From: Pseudonocardia endophytica
GTDB lineage: Bacteria; Actinomycetota; Actinomycetes; Mycobacteriales; Pseudonocardiaceae
Length of the DNA stretch: 64,000 nt
Direction: 5' to 3'
NCBI RefSeq assembly: GCF_004339565.1
Contig: NZ_SMFZ01000001.1
Span: 2,604,001 to 2,668,000, forward strand
The notes under the pieces were generated by a model. It was not told the DNA's origin. It saw only the letters and a list, made by a program, of their open reading frames with translations, and did no database searches. This document shows positions 52,305 to 63,650 of the stretch, piece after piece (positions within the stretch are counted from its first letter, which is position 1; the number at the start of each line of letters is the position of its first letter). Made by a program: the position numbers and the translations under genes.

Positions 52305-53108
52305 TCAGTTCGTCTGCCCGCCCGGCGGGAGCACGCGGGCGCGGACGGTGGCCTCGGCGAGGGCGCGGAACTCGTCGTCGGTCCCGCTGCCGGTGATCAG
52401 CAGGCGGACCGTTGGCGAGCCGGGCAGGGTCGCGATCCGGACCGGCTCGCCGTTGTTGCCGCGGTAGGTGACCCAGTCCCGCCCGGCCGCCCGCGTGACC
52501 CCCTCCGCCGTCGAGCCCGGACCGCCCTCGGTGGCCAGCAGCCCCTCCTCGGACGCGTCGCTCTGGACGAGACGCAGGTAGCGGCCCTGCTCGGTGAGAT
52601 ACCCGACACGCACGGCCGTGCCGCCGCCCTGGACCGGGCCGCGGTCGGTGGAGTTCGAGCGCCACGGCACGTCCGGGACACGCAGGCCGAACGTGGACAC
52701 CCGCGCGTACTCGGTGAGCCGGGCCGGGGCGTCGACGGTCGGGCCCGCGCCCGGGTCCAGCTCCGGGCCGGTGGGCGCGAACGAGCAGCCCCGCCCGACG
52801 CCGACGATCAGCAGCGCGATCGGGATCAGGATCAGCACCGCCCCGAGGATGTCCTTCATCCGCGTCTCGGTGCGCTCGGGCTTACGCATCGCCTGCGGCC
52901 CGACGACGACCGGGCGGGTGGGATCGGGCCCCGTACCGGCGGACGGCGCGGACGGCGCGGACGGCGGCGGGTCGGTCGGTCCCGGGCCCGCCGCAGCGTC
53001 CGGCCCGCCCCGCGCGACGTCCGGCGCCGTCTCCGCCGGTGCCGACCCGTCCGGCGAAGGCTCGGCGGACGGGGATCGCGGATCGGGCTCGGAACTCACG
53101 TCGTCCAT
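52305..53108 (-). CDS. DUF4245 membrane-anchored protein
   Basis: The 267-residue protein has a Pro/Ser/Ala-rich cytoplasmic N-terminus (1-80), one membrane helix (MKDILGAVLILIPIALLIVG, about 84-105) and an extracytoplasmic DUF4245 domain (about 120-265) including TFGLRVPDVPWRSNSTDRGP and RLLITGSGTDDEFRALAEAT. It matches the gene next to glpX in mycobacteria (Rv1100). No function known. Divergent from glpX. Confidence 0.82.
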   Translation of the reverse strand: MDDVSSEPDPRSPSAEPSPDGSAPAETAPDVARGGPDAAAGPGPTDPPPSAPSAPSAGTGPDPTRPVVVGPQAMRKPERTETRMKDILGAVLILIPIALLIVGVGRGCSFAPTGPELDPGAGPTVDAPARLTEYARVSTFGLRVPDVPWRSNSTDRGPVQGGGTAVRVGYLTEQGRYLRLVQSDASEEGLLATEGGPGSTAEGVTRAAGRDWVTYRGNNGEPVRIATLPGSPTVRLLITGSGTDDEFRALAEATVRARVLPPGGQTN

Positions 53109-53224
53109 GCTGCCGCAGGCCCTGGCGACGGGCGCGCGGGCATGGTCTGCGTCGCTCGTCGCACCACCACCGCGGATGAACTGGCAGGATCGGGGAAACC
53201 CGGCCGCGAACGCGACGAAGGAGC

Positions 53225-54271
53225 ATGCCCGTGACCGAGTCCCCCGCCCCCCGGCGCCGCGAAGCCCCCGACCGCAACCTCGCCATGGAGCTGGTGCGGG
53301 TCACCGAGGCGGCGGCGATGGCGGCCGGGCGCTGGGTCGGCCGCGGGGACAAGAACGGCGGGGACGGTGCCGCCGTCGACGCGATGCGGCAGCTGATCTC
53401 GACCGTCTCGATGCGCGGCGTGGTGGTCATCGGGGAGGGCGAGAAGGACGAGGCCCCGATGCTCTTCAACGGCGAGGAGGTCGGCAACGGCCAGGGCCCG
53501 TACTGCGACGTCGCCGTCGACCCGATCGACGGCACGACGCTGATGGCCAAGGGCATGCCGAACGCGCTGGCCGTGCTCGCCGTCGCCGAGCGGGACGCGA
53601 TGTTCGACCCGTCGGCCGTGTTCTACATGGAGAAGGTCGCGGTCGGCCCCGAGGCGGCGGAGGCGATCGACATCACGGCGCCGGTCGCGGAGAACGTCCG
53701 CAAGGTCGCGCGCGCCAAGGGGATCGACGTCGGCGACGTCACGGTCTGCGTGCTCGACCGCCCCCGGCACGAGGACATCGTCGCCGAGATCCGCTCGGTC
53801 GGGGCACGCATCCAGTTCATCACCGACGGCGATGTGGCGGGTGCCATCGCCGCGGCCCGCCCGGATTCCGGCGTCGACCTGCTCTACGGCATCGGCGGCA
53901 CCCCGGAGGGGATCATCACCGCGGCCGCGTTGAAGTGCGTGGGCGGCGAGCTGCAGGGCCGGCTGTGGCCGAAGGACGACGAGGAGCGGGAGAAGGCGAA
54001 GGCCGCCGGGCACGACCTGGACCGCGTCCTGACGACGTCCGAGCTGGTCCGCGGCGACAACGTGTTCTTCTGCGCCACCGGGATCACCGACGGCGCGCTG
54101 CTGCGCGGGGTGCACTACCGCCCGTCCGGTGCCACCACGCAGTCGATCGTGATGCGGTCGCGCTCCGGCACGGTCCGGTTGATCGACGGCTACCACCGGA
54201 TGGACAAGCTGCGCGAGTACTCCAGTGTGGACTTCGACGCAGCGGACGCGGACGCGCCGCGGCGTCCGTAG
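53225..54271 (+). CDS. glpX: Class II fructose-1,6-bisphosphatase
   Basis: GlpX dephosphorylates fructose 1,6-bisphosphate in gluconeogenesis. The 348-residue sequence has [18 protein letters not shown] with the first metal ligands, [20 protein letters not shown], the signature [20 protein letters not shown], and [17 protein letters not shown]. In M. tuberculosis this (Rv1099c) is the main FBPase. ATG 53225. It is followed 16 bp later by fumC. Confidence 0.94.
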   Translation: MPVTESPAPRRREAPDRNLAMELVRVTEAAAMAAGRWVGRGDKNGGDGAAVDAMRQLISTVSMRGVVVIGEGEKDEAPMLFNGEEVGNGQGPYCDVAVDPIDGTTLMAKGMPNALAVLAVAERDAMFDPSAVFYMEKVAVGPEAAEAIDITAPVAENVRKVARAKGIDVGDVTVCVLDRPRHEDIVAEIRSVGARIQFITDGDVAGAIAAARPDSGVDLLYGIGGTPEGIITAAALKCVGGELQGRLWPKDDEEREKAKAAGHDLDRVLTTSELVRGDNVFFCATGITDGALLRGVHYRPSGATTQSIVMRSRSGTVRLIDGYHRMDKLREYSSVDFDAADADAPRRP

Positions 54272-54287
54272 GGGCACACTCGGCTCC

Positions 54288-55694
54288 ATGAGCGAGGAGC
54301 AGGAGTACCGCGTCGAGCACGACACGATGGGCGAGGTCCGTGTCCCGGCGGACGCCCTGTGGCGGGCGCAGACGCAGCGTGCGGTGGAGAACTTCCCGAT
54401 CTCCGGACGGCCTCTGGAGCGGGCACAGATCCGGGCACTCGGCCTGGTCAAGGCCGCCGCAGCGCGGACGAACGCGGACCTCGGCGTGCTGGACGCGGAC
54501 ACGGCGTCGGCGATCGCCGACGCGGCCGACGCCGTGGCGCGCGGCGACCACGACGACCACTTCCCGATCGACGTGTTCCAGACCGGCTCCGGCACGTCGT
54601 CGAACATGAACGCGAACGAGGTGATCGCGTCGCTTGCCGGTCGCGCCGGTGTCGACGTGCACCCGAACGACCACGTGAACGCGTCGCAGTCGTCGAACGA
54701 CGTGTTCCCGACCACGATCCACCTGGCCGCGACCGAGGCGCTCGCCACCGACGTCGCACCCGCGCTGGACCATCTCGCCGCGGCGCTGCGCCGCCGGTCC
54801 GAGGAGTGGGCCGAGGTGGTCAAGTCCGGCCGCACGCACCTGATGGACGCCGTGCCGATCACGCTCGGTCAGGAGGCGGGCGGCTGGGCCAGCCAGGCCG
54901 CGTACGGCGCCGACCGCGTCCGCGACGCGCTCCCCCGCCTGGCCGTGCTGCCGATCGGTGGCACCGCCGTCGGGACCGGCCTGAACGCGCCCGAGGGGTT
55001 CGGCGCGGGCGTCGTCGAGAAGCTCCGCGAGGCGACCGGACTCGGCGTGCTGTCCGAGGCGACCGACCACATCGAGGCGCAGGGCTCTCGCGACGGGCTG
55101 GTCGAGGGCTCCGGGGCCCTGCGCACCGTCGCCGTTTCCCTCTACAAGATCGCCAACGACCTGCGCTGGCTCTCGTCCGGCCCGCGGACCGGTCTCGCCG
55201 AGATCCACCTGCCGGACCTGCAGCCGGGCAGCTCGATCATGCCGGGCAAGGTCAACCCGGTGATCTGCGAGGCCACGATGATGGTCTGCGCGCAGGTCAT
55301 GGGCAACGACGGGGTGGTCGGCTTCTCCGGTAGCCAGGGCAACCTGGAGCTGAACGTGATGATGCCGGTGATGGCGCGCAACGTGCTGGAGTCGGCACGG
55401 CTGCTGGCGAACGCGGCGCGGCTGCTGGCGGACAAGGTCGTCGACGGCATGGAGGCCGACGTCGAGCGCACCCGCGAGTACGCCGAGTCGTCGCCGTCGA
55501 TCGTCACGCCGCTGAACTCCGCCCTCGGCTACGAGGAGGCCGCGAAGATCGCGAAGCAGGCGCTGGCGGAACGGCGCACGATCCGCGAGGTGGTCATCGA
55601 CCGCGGCCACGTCGCGAACGGCACGTTGACCGAGGAGCAGCTGGACCGCGCACTGGACGTGCTGGCCATGGCGCACGGACGCAAGCCGGAGTGA
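54288..55694 (+). CDS. fumC: Class II fumarate hydratase
   Basis: The 468-residue oxygen-stable fumarase of the TCA cycle: [40 protein letters not shown], the catalytic His/Ser regions [20 protein letters not shown] and the signature [12 protein letters not shown] (from residue 314). ATG 54288, 16 bp after glpX, probably co-transcribed. Orthologue pair order as Rv1098c-Rv1099c. Confidence 0.95.
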   Translation: MSEEQEYRVEHDTMGEVRVPADALWRAQTQRAVENFPISGRPLERAQIRALGLVKAAAARTNADLGVLDADTASAIADAADAVARGDHDDHFPIDVFQTGSGTSSNMNANEVIASLAGRAGVDVHPNDHVNASQSSNDVFPTTIHLAATEALATDVAPALDHLAAALRRRSEEWAEVVKSGRTHLMDAVPITLGQEAGGWASQAAYGADRVRDALPRLAVLPIGGTAVGTGLNAPEGFGAGVVEKLREATGLGVLSEATDHIEAQGSRDGLVEGSGALRTVAVSLYKIANDLRWLSSGPRTGLAEIHLPDLQPGSSIMPGKVNPVICEATMMVCAQVMGNDGVVGFSGSQGNLELNVMMPVMARNVLESARLLANAARLLADKVVDGMEADVERTREYAESSPSIVTPLNSALGYEEAAKIAKQALAERRTIREVVIDRGHVANGTLTEEQLDRALDVLAMAHGRKPE

Positions 55695-55830
55695 ACGCAC
55701 GGCTCACCGTCCGCACTCGTGCACGCGCGGTGGGTCAGTCCGTCTACCGTTCATCCGGAGTTCCCCGTACGGTCGAGTTGGCGTGACACGGTGTCGTCAC
55801 ACGCTCCCCCGAACGTGCGAGGTTCCTCTG

Positions 55831-57096
55831 GTGCCCGGCGACCGTTTCGTGTTCGAGCCCGTCTACGACCTGCGCTCCGCCCGTGCGTGCGGATTCGAGG
55901 TCGTTCCGCGACGGGCGTCCGAGACGATCGCGCATCGGGCCCGTGAGGCCGGCTGGGGCCCGCGGCAGGTGGCCGACGTCGACGCCGGCACGGTGCTGTC
56001 CGCGCTGGCCCAGGCCCGGCGCTCGGACGCGGGCGTGCCGGTGCAGGTCGACCTCGCCGCGGACACCGTGGTGCTCGCGCGCGAGCGGCTGCGCGGCATG
56101 CTCGACGGCCGCGGTGTCGCCCCGATGCTGGAGATCGGCCCCGCGGTCGCCGCGGCGCCGCCGGACATGCTCGTCGCCGGCCTGACCGAGTTGCGCGCCT
56201 GGGGGTTCCGGATCGCGCTCGACGGGATCGCTCGCGGGTTCGGCCTCGAGCTCGTCGACGCGGTGCGCCCGGACGTCGTCAAGCTGGAGCCGGACCTGTC
56301 GGGCAACCCGGCCGTCGTCGGTGCCGTCTGCCAGGTGGCCGCGAGCGTCGGGACGCGGGTCGCCGCGACCGGCGTCACCGACCGCGGGCAGCTGGCGTCC
56401 CTGCACGCCGCGGGCGTCGAGGTGGCCCAGGGGCCGCTGCTCGGCACGGCCCGTGAGGCCCCGTTCCCCGACCCGGCCGGAGCGCCCGCCCTGCTGGGTC
56501 TCGCCGAAGCCTGCGCCCCGCGGGTCCCGTCGCGTCCGGCGATGGCCATGATGCCGTCGGGGCCGTCCGGGGCGGTCCCGCCCGCTCCACCGTCGCCGCC
56601 GGTCGGGAACGCCGCCGTGTCGGGGCCCATCCGCACACTCGGCTCGGCTGCCGTGACCGTGCGCGACGACGCGGTCGCCGACACCGTGCGGACCCTGTTC
56701 GGCGAGCACCCGGAGGCGGGCGGCGTCGTGCTCGTCGACCATCGCCATCGGCCCTCCGGCTACCTGGACCGCAGCCGGTTCCTGCTGGCCATGGCGGGGC
56801 CGTTCGGGCACGCGTTGTGGGCCAACAAGCCGGCCCGCGACATGGCCGACGCCCCCCGCATCGCCGACGAGCGCTCGTCGGTGCGCGAGGCGATGGAGAT
56901 CGGCCTGTCCGGAGATCCCGCCCGGGGTTACGACGACCTCGTGCTCGTCGGTCCGGACGGTACCTGCACCGGGGTGGTCGGCATGTCCGAGCTGTGGCGC
57001 AGCGCGCTGCGCCGGGACGCCCGCCCGGTCCGTCCGGTGCCCGGCCGGGTGGTCCCGTCCCCGGTGCCCCGCGCCAGGCCCGTACAGACCGCCTGA
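55831..57096 (+). CDS. Degenerate EAL-domain protein with C-terminal CBS-like region
   Basis: From GTG 55831, 421 residues. Residues 1-235 have the EAL (c-di-GMP phosphodiesterase) fold: FVFEPVYDLRSARACGFEVV where the canonical EALxR is FEVVPR, QVDLAADTVV, IALDGIARGFGLELV and DVVKLEPDLSGN, and AATGVTDRGQLASLHAAGVE. The missing EAL glutamate and altered DDFG-like motif argue against catalysis. After a Pro/Ala linker, residues 275-390 resemble a CBS pair (VRDDAVADTVRTLF, HALWANKPARDMADAPRIAD). A ligand-sensing or regulatory role is inferred. Confidence 0.75.
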   Translation: MPGDRFVFEPVYDLRSARACGFEVVPRRASETIAHRAREAGWGPRQVADVDAGTVLSALAQARRSDAGVPVQVDLAADTVVLARERLRGMLDGRGVAPMLEIGPAVAAAPPDMLVAGLTELRAWGFRIALDGIARGFGLELVDAVRPDVVKLEPDLSGNPAVVGAVCQVAASVGTRVAATGVTDRGQLASLHAAGVEVAQGPLLGTAREAPFPDPAGAPALLGLAEACAPRVPSRPAMAMMPSGPSGAVPPAPPSPPVGNAAVSGPIRTLGSAAVTVRDDAVADTVRTLFGEHPEAGGVVLVDHRHRPSGYLDRSRFLLAMAGPFGHALWANKPARDMADAPRIADERSSVREAMEIGLSGDPARGYDDLVLVGPDGTCTGVVGMSELWRSALRRDARPVRPVPGRVVPSPVPRARPVQTA

Positions 57097-57142
57097 CCAG
57101 CTCGGCGAGCGAACCGTCGGTGGGTGCTGCTTCACTGCGCTC

Positions 57143-58702
57143 GTGCTGTTCTCCGACGTCGTCGCCACCTCCGCCGCGGTGGGCGCCACGCGCTCGCGCA
57201 AGGAGAAGTCGGCCGCGCTGGCCGAGCGCCTGACGGCCGCGGACCCGTCCGAGGTGCCCGCGGTCGTCGCGTGGCTGACGGGCGAACCGTTGCAGGGCCG
57301 GATCGGCGCCGGCTGGCGGACGTTGTCCTCGCTCGACGTCGCGCCCGCGGCCGAGGCGTCGCTCGGCGTCGCGGACGTGGACGCGCTGTTCGACGAGCTC
57401 GCCGCCACCGCCGGCAGCGGGTCCGCCGCCCGGCGCCGTGACCTGCTCGACCGCCTCTACGGCGCCGCCACCGCCGACGAGCAGCGGTTCCTGCACCGGC
57501 TGCTCACCGGCGAGCTGCGCCAGGGCGCGCTGGAGGGCGTGATGGTGGACGCGATCGCGGCGGCCGCGGACGTCGGGCTCGCGACGGTCCGGCGGGCGTT
57601 CATGCTGTCCGGCAGGCTTCCCGGCACTGCGGCCACGGCGCTCGACGGCGGCACCGCGGCGCTCGAGGAGGTCGGGCTGGAGGTCGGGCGGCCGATCCGG
57701 CCGATGCTGGCCAGTCCCGGCGACTCGCTGGACGCGGCACTCGACGCGCTCGGCGCCGACGTGACCGTCGAGCACAAGCTGGACGGCGCCCGGATCCAGG
57801 TCCACCGCGACGGCGACGAGGTGCGCGTCTGGACCCGGACGCTGCGGGAGATCACGTCCGGGGTGCCGGAGGTGATCGCGCGCGTGCGGGCCCTGCCGTG
57901 CCGCACGGCCGTCCTGGACGGGGAGACGCTCGCGCTCGACGACGACGGCCGCCCCCGCCCGTTCCAGGACACGATGAGCCGGTTCGGGTCCGAAGGTCCC
58001 GACGGAGACACACCCAGCGAGGAGGCCGTGCTCAGCCCGTTCTTCTTCGACCTGCTGCACCTCGACGGCGTGGACCTGGTGGACGAGCCGCTGGAGACCC
58101 GCCTGGACGCGCTGGCCGGGCTGCTGGCCGCCGAGGAGCACGCCCCGCTGCGGATGCCCGGCGCACGACGGCCGTCCGCCGAGGAGGCCGCCGCCGTCCT
58201 CGACGAGGCGCTCGGCCGCGGGCACGAGGGCGTCGTCGTGAAGGACCTGGCCGCCCCGTACGCCGCGGGCCGGCGCGGCAAGGCGTGGCAGAAGGTCAAA
58301 CCGGTGCACACGCTGGACCTGGTCGTGCTCGGCGCGGAGTGGGGGTACGGGCGTCGGACCGGGAGCCTGTCCAACATCCATCTCGGCGCGCGCGACCCGG
58401 ACGGCGGGGAGCCGGTGATGGTCGGCAAGACGTTCAAGGGGATGACCGACGAGCTGCTGGCCTGGCAGACGTCCACGTTCCCGGAGTACGCACTCGACCC
58501 CGATACGGCGCGCCCCGCGCAGCACGGCGAGGTGCTGCTCCGCCCGGCGCTCGTGGTGGAGATCGCGCTCGACGGTGCCCAGCGCAGCACCCGCTACCCG
58601 GGCGGTGTCGCTCTGCGTTTCGCGCGGGTGCTGCGCTACCGCCCGGACAAGACGCCCGCCGAGGCGGACACGCTCGACGCCGTGCGGGCGCTGCTGGCCT
58701 GA
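57143..58702 (+). CDS. ATP-dependent DNA ligase (LigB type)
   Basis: The 519-residue ligase has an N-terminal helical DNA-binding domain (about 1-180), the adenylation domain with nucleotidyl lysine Lys212 in EHKLDGARIQVH, motifs III and IV (LDGETLALDD and GVVVKDLAAPYAAGRRG), motif V AWQKVKPVHTLDLVVLGAEW, and an OB domain. ATP-dependent ligases accompany the NAD-dependent LigA in many Actinobacteria; this resembles Rv3062. The GTG at 57143 fits family length. Confidence 0.92.
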   Translation: MLFSDVVATSAAVGATRSRKEKSAALAERLTAADPSEVPAVVAWLTGEPLQGRIGAGWRTLSSLDVAPAAEASLGVADVDALFDELAATAGSGSAARRRDLLDRLYGAATADEQRFLHRLLTGELRQGALEGVMVDAIAAAADVGLATVRRAFMLSGRLPGTAATALDGGTAALEEVGLEVGRPIRPMLASPGDSLDAALDALGADVTVEHKLDGARIQVHRDGDEVRVWTRTLREITSGVPEVIARVRALPCRTAVLDGETLALDDDGRPRPFQDTMSRFGSEGPDGDTPSEEAVLSPFFFDLLHLDGVDLVDEPLETRLDALAGLLAAEEHAPLRMPGARRPSAEEAAAVLDEALGRGHEGVVVKDLAAPYAAGRRGKAWQKVKPVHTLDLVVLGAEWGYGRRTGSLSNIHLGARDPDGGEPVMVGKTFKGMTDELLAWQTSTFPEYALDPDTARPAQHGEVLLRPALVVEIALDGAQRSTRYPGGVALRFARVLRYRPDKTPAEADTLDAVRALLA

Positions 58703-58721
58703 CCGGCGGGCCGCGAAACGC

Positions 58722-58980
58722 GCACTGATCCGGCGAACGCGCGCCGCCCTGGTGAACGCGCGCCGCTCCGGCGAACGCGCGCCGCTCCGGCGAATGCGCC
58801 CGCCCGGGCGCGAGCGTTCTCCCACCATGCGCGCGTTCACCCGGACCGTGCGCGTTCGGGACCCGCTCGGCCGGCGGAGCGGGTCGGGCGGCGGAGCGGG
58901 TCGAGCGGCGGAGCGGGTCGAGCGGCGGAGCGGGTCGAGCGGCGGAGCGGGTCGGGTGGCGGAGCGGGTCGGGCGGCCCG
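58722..58980. repeat. Two adjacent tandem arrays (21-bp and ~15-bp units)
   Basis: From 58722 to about 58800 the unit CGGCGAACGCGCGCCGCTC recurs about four times with a 20-21-bp period, related to the array at 158-420. From about 58868 to 58980 a unit near GAGCGGGTCGAGCGGCG repeats about seven times with small changes. They fill the 290-bp convergent gap between the ligase and GntR genes; no gene is seen. Confidence 0.65.
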
Positions 58981-58992
58981 CGGCACCGGGGG

Positions 58993-59748
58993 TCAGCCGG
59001 CCGCGCGGCAGTCGCCGGGCGCGGCGCCGCTACACGGGCCGGGCGGGTGCGGGTCACCGGGCGCGGCGTCGCCCGGCCGCATCCGGAGCACCGCCGCCTC
59101 GAACACCCGGCCGTCCGGGTCGCTCGCGGTCTGCTCCACGGCGAGCACCGTCGAGCCGGGCCGGACGCCGAGCAGCTCCGCGACCGACGGGTCGGCCGGC
59201 AGGTGGTCGACCTCGGCCTCGGTGCGGGCCGTCGCGAGCCCGGCGTCGTCGAGCAACGTCCGCCACCCGTCACGCATCGGGATGCCGAGCAGCTCGGCCG
59301 CCTCCGGCTGGAGCACGTAGTGCGTCTCGACGGCGGTCGGTTCGCCGTCGACCTCGGTGACGAACTCGATCCGCAGGCACGGCGCGCCCGCGGGCACGCC
59401 GAGCCAGGCCGCGAGCGGTGCCGGCGCGGCGATCCCGGTGCGGTCGAGCAGCCGGGTGTGCACACTCGCGGCGGTGGGGACGACGGCGGGAAGCGTCCGC
59501 GGCTGGCGGACGGCGCGGAACGTGCCGGGCGCTGTGAGCGGGCTGACCAGGCCCTCGTCGTGCAACAGGGACAGTGCACCGCGCACGGCCGAGCGGCTCG
59601 CGCCGAAGCCGACCATCAGCTCGCCCTCGCCGGGCAGGCGTCCGTCCGGGAAGCGGCCACCGGCGATCGCCGCCCGGAGCAGGTCGCGCAGGCGCCGGAC
59701 CTCGTGCGGCTGGGACACCGCAGATGGCCTCGGCGACGGGACCGGCAT
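58993..59748 (-). CDS. GntR-family regulator, HutC/UTRA type
   Basis: From ATG 59748 the product has 251 residues. Winged HTH at about 15-80 (LRDLLRAAIAGGRFPDGRLP, then FGASRSAVRGALSLLHDEGL) and a UTRA-like ligand-binding domain (about 95-235: LRIEFVTEVDGEPTAVETHY, VLRMRPGD). Divergent from guaB1 with 127 bp between, so regulation of guaB1 is possible. The ligand is unknown. Confidence 0.82.
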   Translation of the reverse strand: MPVPSPRPSAVSQPHEVRRLRDLLRAAIAGGRFPDGRLPGEGELMVGFGASRSAVRGALSLLHDEGLVSPLTAPGTFRAVRQPRTLPAVVPTAASVHTRLLDRTGIAAPAPLAAWLGVPAGAPCLRIEFVTEVDGEPTAVETHYVLQPEAAELLGIPMRDGWRTLLDDAGLATARTEAEVDHLPADPSVAELLGVRPGSTVLAVEQTASDPDGRVFEAAVLRMRPGDAAPGDPHPPGPCSGAAPGDCRAAG

Positions 59749-59797
59749 GGACGCAACAGTAGGGGCTCGTAGTTGCACGGCCGTTCCCGGCCCGTGA

Positions 59798-61315
<1,518 letters not shown>

Positions 61316-61416
61316 CCGGACCGCCACAACGTGACCACCGGTTCGCCGCACGGATCGAGCGTCACGGCACGGCGTCTCGGGGCACCGCACCGTCGCGGCC
61401 GATGCGAGCGGGTGGA

Positions 61417-61461
61417 TCGGGAGTGACGTTCCGGTCGCGACGGCCGCGGCGTTCCACTCGA
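61417..61461. repeat. Dispersed TCGRG...CACTCGA repeat unit
   Basis: TCGGGAGTGACGTTCCGG begins a 45-bp unit ending CCACTCGA, matching units at 52119-52265. A related start TCGGGTGGAACGTCG is at about 61478. It lies in the convergent gap between guaB1 and the DICT-domain gene (61316-61504), where no gene is seen. Confidence 0.65.
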
Positions 61462-61504
61462 TCGCGGCGGGGGCGTCGGGTGGAACGTCGCCGCCGCCGT
61501 CGGA

Positions 61505-63409
61505 TCAGATCCGGCGGCCGAACAGGTTGCGCACCTCGTCGACGGCGGTGGACGGCGGGAGGGTGTCCTCGCGCCGCCACGGCGGGGGCTCCCGGCGGCC
61601 GTCGTGGTCGGCGCCCGGCAGCTCGACCGACGCGCCGGGTTCCTCGGTGGCGTCGGCGGCGGGGTCCTCGGCGGCGTCGGACCCGTCTCCGGAGGGGAGC
61701 TCGGTGTCCCAGGACGGCCGGTCCCACGACGACGGCGGCGTGGCGTCGCCGGGCTCGTCGTCCAGGCCGTGGCGCGCGCCGGAGGCGGCGCCGAGCCCTG
61801 CCGTGCGCTCGACGGAGTTCCCGGAGTCCTCCGCCTCGGGCGCGGGGGTGGCGGCCGGCGACGACCCACCCAGGATGTCGTCGCCGCGCGGGGTCCCGCC
61901 GAGCGCGGCGCCCCACGACGGGGCGGGGTCCCGCTCCGGGGCGCGGCCACCGGAGGCCGATGCGGAGGCGGACTCCCCGCGAGCGGGCGGGAACGGACGC
62001 GGGAAGCGTCCGTGCCCGATCACCTGCTGCCCGCTGGTCTCCGGGGCCGGGGCCGACGCGCCGTCGGTGTCGCGGTCGACGGAGGGGGACGGCTCGTCCT
62101 CGGACGACGCCGGTCGCGTCGCGCAGACCACGATCGCGTCGCCGCCCGCCGTCGCACCCGCCGCGCGGGGGCCGGGGTCGGACTCGGCGTCGATCCCGGC
62201 GAGCGCGTCGCGCAGCCCGCGCAGCGGGAGCGGGCGGTTCCGGGTGACGGTCGTGGCCAGGCGCCCGGCGAGCGGCACGTTCGGGTAGCCGTCGGACAGC
62301 AGCGTGAGCTGCTCCAGGATGTCGTCGCAGACCCGGGCGAGGTGCAGCTCGGACGCGCCGGGCACGACGATCAGGAACTCGCGCTCGGACATCCGGACGG
62401 CCGCGTCCACCGGGCCGAGCGGCTGGGTCACGGCGGACGCGATGCGGCGGGCCGCGTGGTAGGCCGCGCGGGTGTCGGTGCCGCCGCGGCTCGCCTCGGA
62501 GACGGCGGGCAGGTCGAACAGCGCGAGCCCGACCGGCAGCACCGTCGTGCCGTCGCCGTCCGACCACCGGTGCAGGAAGTCCGGCGTGGTCAGGCCGCTC
62601 TGCGGGTCGGTGCCCGCGGCGTGCCGGGCGGCGGCCGCGGCGTGCGCGTCGCCGAGCTGGGCCCGCAGCCGTGCGCTGCCGGAACGGGCGGACACCAGTC
62701 GCTCCGCGAGGTGGAACGCCGCGCTCGTCGCCCACACCTCCTGCGGCGTGCCCGCCGAGCTGGCCGGGTCGGCGCCCGCCGACATCGTCTCGCCGAGCAG
62801 GCGGTCGATCGTGCGGACCATGTCCTCTGGCAGGCGTCCGCCGATGACCAGGCGCAGCCGCGCCAGCTCGACGGTGGCCTGCACCCGCGAGAAGCCCCAC
62901 CGGCTGCGGAACCGCCGACCGGCCTCCAGCGAGGATGCTCCCGGCTCGATGCCGTGCTGGTCGGTGGCCACCAGGAACGCGCCGGCCTCCGGGGTCACCG
63001 CGACGACCGACCACTCGTTGACCAGCGCCTCGGCCGGGTCGAGCAGCACCTGGGCGACGCCGTCGGGCAGCTCGTGCTGCGGCCCGTCGCAGAACCCGAT
63101 CGCGACGCGCGCGCCGGTCCTGGCGATCCGCTCGTACGTGGCCCGCTCGCGCTCGAAGTACTCCATCCGCTGGAACAGCGCGAGCACGATCGTCGGCTCG
63201 GCGTGCGGCGCGGCGAGGACCGCCCGCTCGATGGCGTGCGAGACGGCGACGAGCGAGCGCTTCGTCGTCAGCTCCGGCCGCTGCCCGGACACCTGCTCCA
63301 GCACCCGGGCGGCGTCGACGGCGTTCGGTGCCGCGCGCGCACCGGCCCACGCGCTGAGCCGCTCGGCGATCGGCGCACCTCCGGTCCGGTCACCGTCTCG
63401 TCCGGTCAT
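61505..63409 (-). CDS. DICT sensory domain protein with degenerate GGDEF-like domain
   Basis: From ATG 63409 the product has 634 residues. Residues 30-160 resemble a DICT sensory domain (TKRSLVAVSHAIERAVLAAP, then YERIARTGARVAIGFCDGPQ). Residues 255-410 align with a GGDEF fold: DPQSGLTTPDFLHRWSDGDG, VGLALFDLPAVSE, and VDAAVRMSEREFLIVVPGAS, where the signature is SEREF and not GGDEF, so it should lack diguanylate cyclase activity. The last 200 residues are Asp/Ser/Pro/Gly-rich and disordered, ending in a conserved-looking TAVDEVRNLFGRRI. Confidence 0.7.
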   Translation of the reverse strand: MTGRDGDRTGGAPIAERLSAWAGARAAPNAVDAARVLEQVSGQRPELTTKRSLVAVSHAIERAVLAAPHAEPTIVLALFQRMEYFERERATYERIARTGARVAIGFCDGPQHELPDGVAQVLLDPAEALVNEWSVVAVTPEAGAFLVATDQHGIEPGASSLEAGRRFRSRWGFSRVQATVELARLRLVIGGRLPEDMVRTIDRLLGETMSAGADPASSAGTPQEVWATSAAFHLAERLVSARSGSARLRAQLGDAHAAAAARHAAGTDPQSGLTTPDFLHRWSDGDGTTVLPVGLALFDLPAVSEASRGGTDTRAAYHAARRIASAVTQPLGPVDAAVRMSEREFLIVVPGASELHLARVCDDILEQLTLLSDGYPNVPLAGRLATTVTRNRPLPLRGLRDALAGIDAESDPGPRAAGATAGGDAIVVCATRPASSEDEPSPSVDRDTDGASAPAPETSGQQVIGHGRFPRPFPPARGESASASASGGRAPERDPAPSWGAALGGTPRGDDILGGSSPAATPAPEAEDSGNSVERTAGLGAASGARHGLDDEPGDATPPSSWDRPSWDTELPSGDGSDAAEDPAADATEEPGASVELPGADHDGRREPPPWRREDTLPPSTAVDEVRNLFGRRI

Positions 63410-63476
63410 GCCGCGCCCCCACGTGTCGCTCCGCTGTGGCGTCGGCGTCGTGGTGCGAGCCGAACGCATCCACAAG

Positions 63477-63508
63477 TTCTGGTCCGATCACCGGCGATCG
63501 GACCAGAA
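63477..63508. terminator. 13-bp perfect stem-loop between phoH and the DICT gene
   Basis: TTCTGGTCCGATC (63477-63489) pairs with GATCGGACCAGAA (63496-63508) around ACCGGC. It lies after the phoH stop (63651, minus strand) and before the DICT gene start. Terminator or operator; no T-tract. The rest of the 241-bp gap shows nothing else. Confidence 0.6.
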
Positions 63509-63650
63509 ATCACCGGCCGGATCGACTCGGGACCGGGGTCCGCCGACGAGAGGGCTACTGCGTTCGGCGGACGGCGACCTGCGCATACGCAGCGCGGCGC
63601 GACCGTCACGTGGGGTCGACGGTCGCGCCGGCGTGCGTACTACGAGGGGG

